A stretch of 64,000 nucleotides of DNA from Prevotella vespertina (GCF_009728485.1 NZ_VVIQ01000001.1:62001-126000); one strand, 5' to 3'. Shown: positions 47,146 through 56,991, numbered from the stretch's first letter. The notes: a model not told the origin generated them from the sequence alone. Program-made: numbers and translations.

Positions 47146-48153
47146 CTATGGAACAAGCTCCATTGTGCAGTGTGACTTGCTGTCACAAGAGAGATACAAC
47201 TTGATGTTGTACTTACCAGCTGTTACGTTGATATTACCGCCCTTAAAGGTGATATTATCCAAAGAACCACCCCAGTCTAACACCCAATCACTATTCGCAC
47301 GGAACTTCATCTCACCTGTTGTCAGGGTTACGTTATCAAGTTCCCAGCACTTTTGAGCCGCATTGTAGGTCATTGCTGCATCTGAACTCCAACCATTAGG
47401 AGTGGCAGAACCAATGATACCAACACTATTGATTGCGGTGTAAGTAATGGTCTGTGAGGTCAGATCAAGGTCTACCTTATAGAAACCAGCAGGCTCAGTC
47501 ATGACGATGTTAGCACCCTTCTCTACAAGATCCTGACCATAGTCAGTACCATTCCAATCCTGTTGGGTAGCAAACTTAAAGCCGTTCTGATTGAGATACA
47601 TAAAGCCAGTGTACTTGCCATCGGCAGCTGGACTATAGAGCGGATTGCTGAATGACCAACCATTAGCGTCGCCCGACATATAGAGATACTGGGTGAAGGC
47701 AGGAGCAACACAAGTGACCTTTGCCTTTACATTCTGCGACAGACTATAACCCTCGCCACGCTGTAATTTAATCTTATTGGTCACCGCCATGGCAACTTCA
47801 TGCTGGTCGCCATTCTTACCATAAAGGTTCTCTATGGCTGAAACCAGTTCTGTACTCTTTACCTTTCCCGCATCGCTAACATTCAAGGTTGCCGTCTTGT
47901 TGTTGTTAGAAAGTACGGCAGTCAAGGTCTGTGCAGCAACGGCATCAGTGGAAACCACTGATGGAGTAAAGAGCTGGACAGAGTCGGCAGTCACCGTATT
48001 GAAGTCGATTGCGGGTGCTTCAGCTACAGTGAACTTCACAGAGTTAGCCGTCTCCTCAGCATTAGACTGTGGCTTAGCCCACTCTTCATATTCATTGCTA
48101 CCACAAGAAGCAAGGAGCAGTGCAGTACTTGCTAAGACTAATATCTTCTTCAT
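47146..48153 (-). CDS. SusF/SusE-like starch-binding lipoprotein
   Basis: The 335-residue lipoprotein (lipobox LLASC, Cys about 17) has an N-terminal beta domain (about 30-145). Two modules of the SusE/SusF carbohydrate-binding type follow: one around YLYMSGDANGWSFSNPLYS and one around VGIIGSATPNGWSSDAAM, GEMKFRANSDWVLDWGG. It would hold starch at the cell surface beside SusCD. The frame opens 18 codons earlier at 48207 inside an intercistronic hairpin; the ATG at 48153 gives a proper signal peptide. It is the last gene of the operon. Confidence 0.87.
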   Translation of the reverse strand: MKKILVLASTALLLASCGSNEYEEWAKPQSNAEETANSVKFTVAEAPAIDFNTVTADSVQLFTPSVVSTDAVAAQTLTAVLSNNNKTATLNVSDAGKVKSTELVSAIENLYGKNGDQHEVAMAVTNKIKLQRGEGYSLSQNVKAKVTCVAPAFTQYLYMSGDANGWSFSNPLYSPAADGKYTGFMYLNQNGFKFATQQDWNGTDYGQDLVEKGANIVMTEPAGFYKVDLDLTSQTITYTAINSVGIIGSATPNGWSSDAAMTYNAAQKCWELDNVTLTTGEMKFRANSDWVLDWGGSLDNITFKGGNINVTAGKYNIKLYLSCDSKSHCTMELVP

Positions 48154-48173
48154 ATCAATTCTTGTTATTAAGA

Positions 48174-48216
48174 AGAAGGTGTGCCCTAAGGTAATGCCCA
48201 AAGGCACACACCTTCT
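48174..48216 (-). other. Intercistronic hairpin before the last starch-binding gene
   Basis: AGAAGGTGTGCC (48174-48185) pairs with GGCACACACCTTCT (48203-48216) with a 2-nt bulge. It lies in the 63-nt-plus gap between the SusE-like stop and the next start. It could stabilise upstream mRNA or reduce downstream expression. Confidence 0.6.
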
Positions 48217-48235
48217 AAAAGGTATCTTTTATTTG

Positions 48236-49417
48236 TTATTGTTTTACGAAAGAATACTGACCAGTGATGTCGTTGAAGTAAACAGTGTACGTTCCCTTCA
48301 AGTTACGAACGTTCTTGCCACCCTTAGTTGCAACACCGTATGGGAAGTTTTCAGCACCCCAGTTTACGTCCCATGTGCCATTGGCAGCAAACTTACAGCC
48401 TTCGCCATCAGCACCGGTTGACTTCTCTGTGAATGTCACTGTAGCCTTCCAATCGTGGTTCTCAACAACAGAAGTCTCTGCAGTCATTGGTGTACCACCT
48501 GCAACAGTCCAGCCATCGTGCTTGCCTGGCAATGCCATTGAAGTATAGACAGTAGGTGCAGCACCAGTGTAAGGTACAATCTTCAACTTAGGATTCTTTG
48601 TATCGAATGTAATCGTATAGTAGCCTGCTGTTGGAACTTTAATATCTGATGAGCCGCCATCGTTATATTTGAAATCACCAAAGCTTGCGCCCTGACCAAC
48701 CTGACCATCATCCCAACTTGCAGGGTTCTTCTTCAACTTGAAGCCTGCTGTTGATAGGTAACCAGTCCAAGAGATAACGCCCTTACCAGTTTTCTTGTCA
48801 TATTCCTGACCTTCCTGTGGAAGCAAAGGTACGACCTGAGTATTGCCCCATGAGCCATCACCGAAGTTACCACCAACGAGGTACCAGGTCTCAACAGGAG
48901 CATCAGATAGCTCAACATAATAAGGAGCAACGTTCACTTTAACGGCATTTGAATAGATGGTATCGCCATTAACGAGTGAGTAAACACGTGCATAGAGGTC
49001 TTGGCTTGCTGGCACATGACCTTCCTCATAACGCTCCATCTTCTCTATTGCGGTCGCAAGTTCGGCTGCACTAACCGACGTACTACATGTTCCTGTTGGT
49101 GTTCCTACTGGTGCGTAGTCGCCACGTTCAGCATCCATATCAACTACCTTGTCGACTGATTTAGTCCACTTATTGGTAGTTGAGAATTGCATACCATACT
49201 CGGCAGCTATCGGAGCACCATATTCTGGCTGTGACCAAGTGAAGTTCAACTTATCAGCAACCTTTAGGTCAACTGTCTGTGCAGCGTAGGCAGGAGTATT
49301 CAGCTTAAATGTCTTTGGTGTTTGAAGGGTTGGATTATGTTCCAAGTCCTTGTCACAAGCAGAGAACAACGCTACACCTGCACACAATAACAATGAAGAC
49401 TTTATTATTGATTTCAT
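48236..49417 (-). CDS. SusE-like starch-binding lipoprotein
   Basis: The 393-residue lipoprotein (lipobox FSAC, Cys21, followed by Asp-Lys-Asp) has a SusE N-terminal domain (about 35-165; KVADKLNFTWSQPEYGAP). Two C-terminal starch-binding-type modules follow (about 175-280, WYLVGGNFGDGSWGNTQ; about 285-393, MALPGKHDGWTVAGG and GCKFAANGTWDVNWG). It sits third in susC-susD-susE-susF order. The frame also opens at 49429, but the ATG at 49417 (MKSIIKSSLLLCAG) is the natural signal start. Confidence 0.9.
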   Translation of the reverse strand: MKSIIKSSLLLCAGVALFSACDKDLEHNPTLQTPKTFKLNTPAYAAQTVDLKVADKLNFTWSQPEYGAPIAAEYGMQFSTTNKWTKSVDKVVDMDAERGDYAPVGTPTGTCSTSVSAAELATAIEKMERYEEGHVPASQDLYARVYSLVNGDTIYSNAVKVNVAPYYVELSDAPVETWYLVGGNFGDGSWGNTQVVPLLPQEGQEYDKKTGKGVISWTGYLSTAGFKLKKNPASWDDGQVGQGASFGDFKYNDGGSSDIKVPTAGYYTITFDTKNPKLKIVPYTGAAPTVYTSMALPGKHDGWTVAGGTPMTAETSVVENHDWKATVTFTEKSTGADGEGCKFAANGTWDVNWGAENFPYGVATKGGKNVRNLKGTYTVYFNDITGQYSFVKQ

Positions 49418-49470
49418 ATTAATTATCATTTAATCATTTATGTTCTATTCGATAGTTCAATCTTCTTTCT

Positions 49471-49518
49471 ATGCCAATACTTAGCCTCTGGTGTGCGCCA
49501 TCGGCTAAGTATTGGCAT
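49471..49518 (-). other. 16-bp perfect hairpin between susD and susE
   Basis: ATGCCAATACTTAGCC (49471-49486) is perfectly complementary to 49503-49518, with a 16-nt loop that can pair further (TGG/CCA). It starts 5 nt after the susD stop and has no T run. It therefore looks like an mRNA-stabilising or processing element rather than a terminator. Confidence 0.75.
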
Positions 49519-49523
49519 ATACC

Positions 49524-51158
49524 TTAATTATATCCTTGGTTCTGAACAAGTTTCTTGTTGGCTGTCAAGTCAGATGAAGGAATAGGGAAGAGATTGAGAT
49601 GAGTATCAAAGTTACGGCCGCTCTTTACGCCACCCTTCCAACTCCAGTTATAGTTAACGTCACCTCCAAAGTAACCGAAACGTATGAGTGTGGTGCGACG
49701 GAGACCTTCGAAGTAGAACTCACGGCTCCATTCGTCACAGATCTGACGAAGAGAATAAGCGGTGTGAGTGGTAGCGTGCGCACGACTACGTAGTGCGTTG
49801 ATGTATTGTGTACCATCAGTTGTTGTCGTTCCACCGTTCATACGAGCATCAGCCTCAGCATATATCAGATAAGCTTCAGCAGCACGCATGAGGAAGAAGT
49901 CGGTATCTGGGAAATTAGAGTCATGTCCAGCAGAACCATCCGTCTTAAAGTTAGTGAACTTACAAACGGCAAATCCGTTGGTAAACACTTTCACATCAGT
50001 TTCATTATTGCCATTATCTACGTTTCTTCCATCACCATCGAAGAGCGCACGATCATCATCGGCAGCAGCTGGCATAGCGTAGGCACCAATATTAGGAGCG
50101 TCGTTGTTAGGGAAGAACTTCTGTACCAAGTCAGGGCGCATGCGGTTACCACCCCATCCTGCAGTCGTGTTGTTACCCTTTGTTGTAGCATCCTTTATGT
50201 GCTCGCTGTTGTCGTTTGAGCCAGCCATGAGGTAAAGCGTTGTACCGTAAGAGGTAGTTGTCTTACCATCTTGGAGGATTGGGAAGATAGCCTCAACAGA
50301 AGCTCCATTCTCGCCATTGTCGCCCATGAAGAGCTGTTGATAAGCACTCCACTGCCCTTTCTTGGTTGTGTAGAGCTTGTAAGGAGAGTCGATAACCTTC
50401 TTTGCATATAGCTTAGCATTAGCCCAATCAGGTGTACCTGTATATACCTCAGCATTCAGATAAAGACGAGCTAAGAGCATCCATGCAGCAGCCTTATCAA
50501 CACTACCATAGCCAGCAGTAGCTGATGTCTTTGGTTGAGGTTCACCCAATTTAGGCTCAACATTGGTCTTTAATTCATCAACAAGCCACTTGTAAAGATC
50601 AGCACGTTCGATACGAGCAGGATTACTAGACGATATTGCTGTCGTAAACGGTACGTTACCGAACTCATCCAAGAGGTAATAATAGTTCAAAGCACGAAGG
50701 AATCGAGCCTCAGCAGACATTTTTTCGTTATAGTCGCCGTAGTCTTTAAGATACTGATTACAGTAAGTAATGCCTACGTAAAGACGGTTATAAAAACCCT
50801 TCAACATAGGATGTGAAGCATCATAAGTATTGAAGTTGAAGTTGAGAATACCTTCATCACCACCCCAAGCACAGATGGCTTCATCGGTTGTAAGTTCCTG
50901 TGTATTGAACAACTGACGGATATAACCACTCGTACCACCATCTATACCATCGACATCACTATCGCCATTAGCTCCTCCATTACCAGCCATTGCGATGGTA
51001 GCATAACACTTGTTTAAGGCGCTTTCAGCCTTTGTATTAACCTTTGTCTTTAGATTTGGATCAATAGGATTAACATCCAAATCACCAGTACAAGAGGTAA
51101 GTCCTACAGACAGCATAAAGGCTGCTGCAGAGAATATATATTTAATATTTGTATTCAT
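49524..51158 (-). CDS. SusD-like starch-binding lipoprotein
   Basis: The 544-residue lipoprotein (lipobox GLTSC followed by Thr-Gly-Asp) is the surface lid of the starch transporter. SusD markers are SALNKCYATIAMAG, the segment DEAICAWGGDEGILNFNFNT, TPR-like helices (FLRALNYYYLLDEFGNVPF) and the C-terminal EWSREFYFEGLRRTTLIRFG. It lies 21 nt after the SusC gene. Association with an amylase and SusE/F-like proteins supports starch or maltooligosaccharide as ligand. Confidence 0.93.
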   Translation of the reverse strand: MNTNIKYIFSAAAFMLSVGLTSCTGDLDVNPIDPNLKTKVNTKAESALNKCYATIAMAGNGGANGDSDVDGIDGGTSGYIRQLFNTQELTTDEAICAWGGDEGILNFNFNTYDASHPMLKGFYNRLYVGITYCNQYLKDYGDYNEKMSAEARFLRALNYYYLLDEFGNVPFTTAISSSNPARIERADLYKWLVDELKTNVEPKLGEPQPKTSATAGYGSVDKAAAWMLLARLYLNAEVYTGTPDWANAKLYAKKVIDSPYKLYTTKKGQWSAYQQLFMGDNGENGASVEAIFPILQDGKTTTSYGTTLYLMAGSNDNSEHIKDATTKGNNTTAGWGGNRMRPDLVQKFFPNNDAPNIGAYAMPAAADDDRALFDGDGRNVDNGNNETDVKVFTNGFAVCKFTNFKTDGSAGHDSNFPDTDFFLMRAAEAYLIYAEADARMNGGTTTTDGTQYINALRSRAHATTHTAYSLRQICDEWSREFYFEGLRRTTLIRFGYFGGDVNYNWSWKGGVKSGRNFDTHLNLFPIPSSDLTANKKLVQNQGYN

Positions 51159-51179
51159 TGTAACTACTCTTTAAACGGA

Positions 51180-54100
51180 TTAGAAGTTCAAATTCAGACC
51201 CAAGATGAATGATATTGGACGTGGATAGAGGTTGTTATCAATACCATTGAATACCTCTGGATCAAGTCCCTTATACTTTGTAAGACAGAAGACATTGTTC
51301 ACTGTACCATAAACGCGGCCAGAGATTCCATTCCATTTACCCTGTTTGAGGAGGTTAGCGAAGCTGTAACCAAGGGTAATATTATCCATCTTTAAGAATG
51401 AAGCATTCCGTACCCAGTAGTCAGTCTGTATAGACTTTGTCTCTGTGGTGAGCCAGTTATCAGCCAAGACATCCGATGGACGGTTTACAAGATACTTGCC
51501 CTTTGAGAACAATTCAGAGTTTGACATGTTAGCAACACTTGCGAAAGCATCATTGTAAACATAGTTACCAAGACTTGCACGGAGTGCGAAACCGAGATCC
51601 CAATTACGATACTCAAAGCGAGAAGCAAAGCCCATTGTTACAGGAGCAGCAGGTGCCTTATAATAGTACTTATCAGCATCTGTGATCTTACCATCACGGT
51701 TGCGGTCAACAACCACACCTTCTATTGGCTTACCACTCTTATCATATACCTGTTGGAATACGTGGAAGGAGTTGACAGCGTTACCTACATGCTGTGCCTG
51801 AATGTTACCACCTGTACCAGCAGAGATACCACCTGTTGGAACGAAGTAGTTCGCATCATTGCCACCGTTAAGATTAGTAATCTTATTATAATTATAGGTG
51901 AAGTTGTAATCCATTGTCCAGTTGAATAGCTTGGTATTAACGGCTAACCAGTGGATACTTGCTTCAACACCTGTGTTAAACATAGAGCCGATGTTGCTCA
52001 TAACCTGATTACGGAAATTAGATCCAGCAGATACAGTTGCACTGTTAAGGAGGTCACTTGTCTTACGATAGTACCAATCAACTGTACCGCTAAGACGCTG
52101 CTTGAGGATACCCCAATCTAGACCAATATTATAAGAGGTGGTCGTCTCCCACTTCAGATTCGGATCGAATGCCTTTGGTCGAGCTAACGTACCATCACCA
52201 TAGACTGGATAGTAAGACTCGCTACCAGTATTCATCTCATAAACGGCGAAATAGTTATAATCTCCGATACCTTCTTGCTGACCAGTCATACCCCAGCTAA
52301 GGCGCAACTTCAAGTCAGACAACCAATCAATCTGCTTCAACATATTCTCCTCATTCATACGCCAAGCGAATGCGAATGAAGGGAATACAGCCCAGTGATC
52401 TCTGAAACGAGATGATCCATCATCACGAACAGTAGCAGTTACCATATAGCGACCATCCATCAATGACCAGTTAGCACGACCGAAGAAAGATACGAGGTAA
52501 TTCTCTGTCGCATAGTCATACTTCGTACGATTGCGCTCTTTACCGGCAAGTGTTGCATCGTTATTGGTCTTTGGGAAGAAGCTCCAATACGAGTTGTGCG
52601 TATTATGCCAGAAGTGTGCCCACTCATAACCAGCCATGATATCAAAGTGATTCTTAGCCTTGTCGTTGAAGTCATGGTAGTATTGAGCGTAAGCAGAAAG
52701 CTGCATATTGCGCTTCAACTGGGATTCCCAACCATGTGAACCATAGTAAATAGCCTGTGGAGAAGCAGGATCAATATCTTTAGTCTGACGTCCTTTGGCA
52801 ATATCAATACCAGCAGTAACGTGTAAACGGAGGTCTTCGAAACCATGTACCTTATAGTCTACATCAGCACTACCTAAGAAGTCGCGACTAATGGCGCGTT
52901 CGTTCCTTAAATTGAGGATAGACACTGGATTCTTAGTAGCCAATGAGAAGTAAGTCTGTGGCCAAGTAGGGTCATTGAGCGCAGTACCATCGTCCAACCA
53001 CTGATAATAACCTCCGAAATTATCAAATCCATTTGCACGAACAGGCTGAGTTGGGTCGAACTGGCGTGCAGCCTTTATCGCTTCACCATCGGCATAGCGG
53101 TTCTTTGTCCACATACCCTTTGCATTCAACGTCAACTTCAAATGGTCATTCAAGAGAGAAGGACTCAATGTCAAAGCACCAGTAAAACGCTCGAAGTTAG
53201 AGGTCTTAATGATACCCTGCTGATTTGTATAGCCTGCACTTACACGATAAGGAAGCCAGTTTGCGGCTTGACCCGATACAGCAACGTTATGATCATGACT
53301 AAATGCTGTGCGGAAGATCTCGTCTTGCCAGTTAGTATTTGCCTTACCCAAACGAGCATAAGCAGTAGGAACTTGGTTACCATTAGAGTCCAGTGTGTAC
53401 AATGCCGTACCGAACTTCTCTGTTATAAGTTTACGATATTCATCAGCCGACAAAACGTCTAGATTCTTTGATTTTGTACTAACAGTAAAGCTTCCATTAT
53501 AAGATATCTGTGTTCCACGACGCCCCTTCTTTGTTGTAATGATGATAACACCATTTGAGCCACGAGATCCATAGATTGCTGTCGCAGAAGCGTCTTTCAA
53601 GACGTTAAATGATTCAATGTCTTGTGGATTGACAAGCGACAATGGGTTGGTGACACCCTTAACACCAGTTTGGTCCATAGCCACACCATCGATAACAATC
53701 AATGGATTGTTAGATGCGTTCAAAGACGAACCTCCACGAATACGGATAGTAGAACCAGCACCTGGAGTACCTCCATCATTCGTTACACTCACACCAGCAA
53801 CTTTACCAGAGAGCATATCCTGTGCATTAACAACAAGTCCTTTATTCTTCCCATCAGGCTTCAGAGCTGTTACAGAACCTGTTAAGTCGCTCTTTTTAAC
53901 GGCTCCGTATCCAATAACAACAACTTCATTCATCTGTTGAGCTTGGTCATCCTTCAACGTAATGACCATACCATTGGATGCAGCAACCTGCTGTTTCTGA
54001 TAACCAATGTAAGAGATTGTAAGTGTAGCACCAGGTTGTACATTGACAGAGAAGTTACCATCAAGATCCGTTACAGTACCATTTGAAGTTCCATTAATTA

Positions 54101-54248
54101 GAACTGAGGCACCAATAACAGGCTCACCTGAAGCATCTTTCACCTGTCCTGTGACAGTAGTAGATTGTGCAAAAGCACTGACTGAAAGGCAGAGACCAGC
54201 GAAGAGCCCCATCACCTTAACAGGAAACTTGCATTTTACCTGCTTCAT
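51180..54248 (-). CDS. SusC-like starch TonB-dependent transporter
   Basis: The 1022-residue outer-membrane channel imports maltooligosaccharides with SusD, powered by TonB. It has a signal peptide (ending SAFAQ, about 28) and a carboxypeptidase-like domain (about 31-110; GQVKDASGEPVIGASVLING). The motif MNEVVVIGYG follows, then the plug with NNPLIVIDGV, ESFNVLKDASATAIYGSRGS and GVIIITTKKGRRG, then the barrel. It is the first gene of the operon. Its promoter has a -7 element only, with a LacI-type operator upstream. Confidence 0.94.
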   Translation of the reverse strand: MKQVKCKFPVKVMGLFAGLCLSVSAFAQSTTVTGQVKDASGEPVIGASVLINGTSNGTVTDLDGNFSVNVQPGATLTISYIGYQKQQVAASNGMVITLKDDQAQQMNEVVVIGYGAVKKSDLTGSVTALKPDGKNKGLVVNAQDMLSGKVAGVSVTNDGGTPGAGSTIRIRGGSSLNASNNPLIVIDGVAMDQTGVKGVTNPLSLVNPQDIESFNVLKDASATAIYGSRGSNGVIIITTKKGRRGTQISYNGSFTVSTKSKNLDVLSADEYRKLITEKFGTALYTLDSNGNQVPTAYARLGKANTNWQDEIFRTAFSHDHNVAVSGQAANWLPYRVSAGYTNQQGIIKTSNFERFTGALTLSPSLLNDHLKLTLNAKGMWTKNRYADGEAIKAARQFDPTQPVRANGFDNFGGYYQWLDDGTALNDPTWPQTYFSLATKNPVSILNLRNERAISRDFLGSADVDYKVHGFEDLRLHVTAGIDIAKGRQTKDIDPASPQAIYYGSHGWESQLKRNMQLSAYAQYYHDFNDKAKNHFDIMAGYEWAHFWHNTHNSYWSFFPKTNNDATLAGKERNRTKYDYATENYLVSFFGRANWSLMDGRYMVTATVRDDGSSRFRDHWAVFPSFAFAWRMNEENMLKQIDWLSDLKLRLSWGMTGQQEGIGDYNYFAVYEMNTGSESYYPVYGDGTLARPKAFDPNLKWETTTSYNIGLDWGILKQRLSGTVDWYYRKTSDLLNSATVSAGSNFRNQVMSNIGSMFNTGVEASIHWLAVNTKLFNWTMDYNFTYNYNKITNLNGGNDANYFVPTGGISAGTGGNIQAQHVGNAVNSFHVFQQVYDKSGKPIEGVVVDRNRDGKITDADKYYYKAPAAPVTMGFASRFEYRNWDLGFALRASLGNYVYNDAFASVANMSNSELFSKGKYLVNRPSDVLADNWLTTETKSIQTDYWVRNASFLKMDNITLGYSFANLLKQGKWNGISGRVYGTVNNVFCLTKYKGLDPEVFNGIDNNLYPRPISFILGLNLNF

Positions 54249-54343
54249 CTTTTTGTTAATTAAAGTGTTATAAATTGATTAAAGTATATATGTTCAGCAT
54301 CATCAAGGTCGGTTAATAGCCGATTTTGAGAGGTTAGTAAGTG

Positions 54344-54351
54344 CAAAGTTA
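54344..54351 (-). promoter_or_regulatory. -7 element of the starch susC promoter
   Basis: TAACTTTG on the minus strand, about 93 nt before the ATG. No TTTG or TTTC lies 20 nt upstream, which suggests dependence on an activator. Confidence 0.55.
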
Positions 54352-54403
54352 AATGAGAAAGATTACTTTCACACTTTTTGGGTATTAAATATGTTATTTA
54401 AAC

Positions 54404-54421
54404 TGTGCAAACGTTTGCACA
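54404..54421. promoter_or_regulatory. LacI-type operator between susC and lacI
   Basis: TGTGCAAACGTTTGCACA is a perfect 18-bp palindrome. Its 16-bp core starts 54 bp upstream of the susC -7 element, the same distance as at the amylase promoter. On the other side it is 56 bp from the lacI -7 element (TATATTTG, 54476-54483). Confidence 0.85.
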
Positions 54422-54475
54422 TATAAAAAGGCTATAAATAAATTGACATAAGTCAAATGATTTGTGAAAAATGTG

Positions 54476-54483
54476 TATATTTG
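54476..54483 (+). promoter_or_regulatory. -7 element of the lacI-type gene
   Basis: TATATTTG matches TAnnTTTG, 46 nt before the ATG at 54530. No -33 match is found at 20 nt. Confidence 0.5.
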
Positions 54484-54529
54484 CGCTACAGAAGTAAATA
54501 TATAAGGATAAAGGAATCTATTAATTCGG

Positions 54530-55555
54530 ATGAACAATCAGTCCAGCATAACAATGAAAGATATAGCCCGAGACTTAGGAGTATCGGTTGCTACTGTCTC
54601 TCGCGCACTAAAAGATAGCCCAAGAATATCGGCTGAGAAGCGTGAAGAGATTAAGAGTTATGCGCGCGAACACAACTTCTTTCCCAATATCATAGCTGAG
54701 AGTTTGCGCAAAAGCAAGGTTCAACCATTAAAGATAATAGGCGTGATTATCCCTCAATTGTCGCATTTCTATTTCTCATCCATCCTCTCTGGTATAGAGG
54801 AGGAGGCATCTGCTAGAGGCTATCAACTGATGGTTGCTCAAAGTAAAGAGAAGTATGAGAACGAGGTAAGGATATGTAAAGCCTTCCACGAGAACAAGGT
54901 TTGCGGCATTATCGTGTCTCAGGCGAAGAATACAACGAAGTATGATCACTTCCAAAAGCTCATCCATCAAGGGCTACCTCTTGTATTCTTCGATCGTATC
55001 AGCACTGGAGTCAATGCCAGTAGAGTTGTCGTTGATGATTATATGGGGGCATATGCAGCTGTATCACACCTTATAGATACAGGTTGTAAAAACATCGCTT
55101 ATTATGGTACGTCATTAACCATGGAGATTGGTAAAAACCGATATAATGGTTATAAAGATGCCCTCTTGAAGCATGGAATGAAGCCTGATGAGCACTTGAT
55201 AAGAACCTGTGACAATCGTGCAGATGCTGAGTCAATAACCCCTGATGTAATGTCTTTGTCCAATCCCCCTGATGCTTTCTTCGCTGTCAATGATGATACA
55301 GCAATAGGCATACTCTACTCTTGTAAACGTATGGGTTATCGTGTACCAGAAGATATATCTATCTGTGGTTTCACAAATGGAGAGCGTGCCATTGCCTGTG
55401 ATCCGATGTTAACAACAGTGGAACAACGTGGTATGCGTGTAGGCGAAGAGGCTGCTAATATTCTCATAGACCAGGTGGAAGGAGTGATACCTAAGACTCG
55501 TATCGAAAAGAGAATAATACGTACAAGATTGATAATAAGAGGTACAACTAGATAA
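54530..55555 (+). CDS. LacI-family regulator of the starch locus
   Basis: The 341-residue protein has an N-terminal HTH (MKDIARDLGVSVATVSRALK, about 9-28), a hinge helix (IIAESLRKSK, with the minor-groove leucine) and a periplasmic-binding-protein-like sensor domain (about 65-341). The hinge and recognition helix fit operators with a central CG, such as the palindromes at 54404 and 46711. The ligand is probably maltose or a maltooligosaccharide. It is divergent from susC and 70 nt upstream of the MFS gene. Placement of the operators suggests activation (inference). Confidence 0.93.
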   Translation: MNNQSSITMKDIARDLGVSVATVSRALKDSPRISAEKREEIKSYAREHNFFPNIIAESLRKSKVQPLKIIGVIIPQLSHFYFSSILSGIEEEASARGYQLMVAQSKEKYENEVRICKAFHENKVCGIIVSQAKNTTKYDHFQKLIHQGLPLVFFDRISTGVNASRVVVDDYMGAYAAVSHLIDTGCKNIAYYGTSLTMEIGKNRYNGYKDALLKHGMKPDEHLIRTCDNRADAESITPDVMSLSNPPDAFFAVNDDTAIGILYSCKRMGYRVPEDISICGFTNGERAIACDPMLTTVEQRGMRVGEEAANILIDQVEGVIPKTRIEKRIIRTRLIIRGTTR

Positions 55556-55625
55556 GAAAACAAAGTCTGCCTTCAAAAGATACTCCTTTGGAGCTATTAA
55601 AGAGGCCCTATAAAGAATATAAGTA

Positions 55626-56954
55626 ATGAAACAAAAACCTAATTTAAGTTTCTGGCAGCTATGGAATCTGAGCTTCGGTTTCTTTGGAGTTCAGATTGCC
55701 TATGCACTTCAAAGTGCTAACATCTCTCGTATCTTTGCGACACTTGGAGCTGATCCACATAAGCTCAGCTACTTTTGGATACTCCCTCCTCTAATGGGTA
55801 TCGTCGTGCAACCCATCGTTGGAACCCTATCCGACAAAACGTGGACACGCTTCGGTCGACGCATACCTTACCTATTTATAGGAGCAGCTGTTGCTGTATT
55901 AGTCATGTGTCTATTGCCTAATGCAGGGTCATTAGGTATGGCTGTATCCACAGCAATGGTCTTTGGTTTGCTTTCATTGATGTTCCTTGATACCAGTATC
56001 AACATGGCAATGCAACCTTTCAAGATGCTTGTTGGAGACATGGTTAACGAGAAACAAAAGACACTCGCCTACTCTATTCAATCGTTCCTATGCAACGCTG
56101 GCTCCATTGCTGGTTATATCTTCCCCTTCTTATTCACCTTCCTTGGTATTTCAAACCAAGCTCCTTTAGGTGTAATCCCCGACTCCGTTGTTTATTCTTT
56201 CTATATTGGTGCGGCCATACTCATCCTTTGCGTCATCTATACTACAGCTAAGGTCAAAGAGATGCCACCAAAGGTATATGCCGAATATCATAGTTTGAAA
56301 ACACCAGAAAACGAACAGAAGACGGGTTGGATGACCTTATTAAAGAATGCACCAGCCACTTTCTGGAAGGTAGGAGTAGTTCAATTCTTCTGTTGGTTCG
56401 CCTTTATGTATATGTGGACATACACGAATGGCACAGTTGCAGCAAACTGTTGGAACGTCGATATGCTTGCACATGATGCCACAACAACGGCAGGTTATCA
56501 AGAAGCTGGTAACTGGGTAGGTATCCTCTTCGCAATACAAGCTATTGGATCAGTCGTTTGGGCAACTATTCTCCCACAATTCAAGAATCGCAAGTTAGCC
56601 TATGCTCTATCGCTCATTCTCGGTGGTATCGGTTTTGTCATGGCGGCTTATATACACAACCAGTACGTTATGTTCATTCCATTCATCCTCATTGGATGTG
56701 CATGGGCAGCAATGCTTGCCATGCCTTTCACCTTTGTTACAAACGCACTGGAGGGTTATGGGCACATGGGAGCATACTTAGGTCTCTTCAACGGAACGAT
56801 TTGTATTCCACAAATCATTGCAGCTGCTATTGGTGGTTTACTACTTCAGTTAGTCGGTCCTGAGCAGAGTCACATGATGATTGTCGCTGGTATAGCCTTA
56901 GTATTAGGTGCTATCTCAGTGGGAGTCATCAAGGAGCATAAAGCAAGTGAATAG
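55626..56954 (+). CDS. MFS sugar transporter, maltose/GPH-like
   Basis: The 442-residue inner-membrane protein has 12 predicted membrane helices. It has the motif TWTRFGRRIPYLFIGA, typical of SLC45/GPH-like sugar-cation symporters, and AMPFTFVTNALEGYGHMGAYLGLFN in the second half. It probably takes maltose or maltooligosaccharides from the periplasm into the cytoplasm. It follows the lacI-type gene in one transcript and ends at a hairpin terminator. Confidence 0.9.
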   Translation: MKQKPNLSFWQLWNLSFGFFGVQIAYALQSANISRIFATLGADPHKLSYFWILPPLMGIVVQPIVGTLSDKTWTRFGRRIPYLFIGAAVAVLVMCLLPNAGSLGMAVSTAMVFGLLSLMFLDTSINMAMQPFKMLVGDMVNEKQKTLAYSIQSFLCNAGSIAGYIFPFLFTFLGISNQAPLGVIPDSVVYSFYIGAAILILCVIYTTAKVKEMPPKVYAEYHSLKTPENEQKTGWMTLLKNAPATFWKVGVVQFFCWFAFMYMWTYTNGTVAANCWNVDMLAHDATTTAGYQEAGNWVGILFAIQAIGSVVWATILPQFKNRKLAYALSLILGGIGFVMAAYIHNQYVMFIPFILIGCAWAAMLAMPFTFVTNALEGYGHMGAYLGLFNGTICIPQIIAAAIGGLLLQLVGPEQSHMMIVAGIALVLGAISVGVIKEHKASE

Positions 56955-56991
56955 ATAAATACATTACTTTTTTATAACTCTCTCTAAATCG

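Noticed and set aside
49625..50455. Several open frames overlapping the starch susD gene
   Set aside because: They are shadows of a well-supported coding frame, with no family resemblance.
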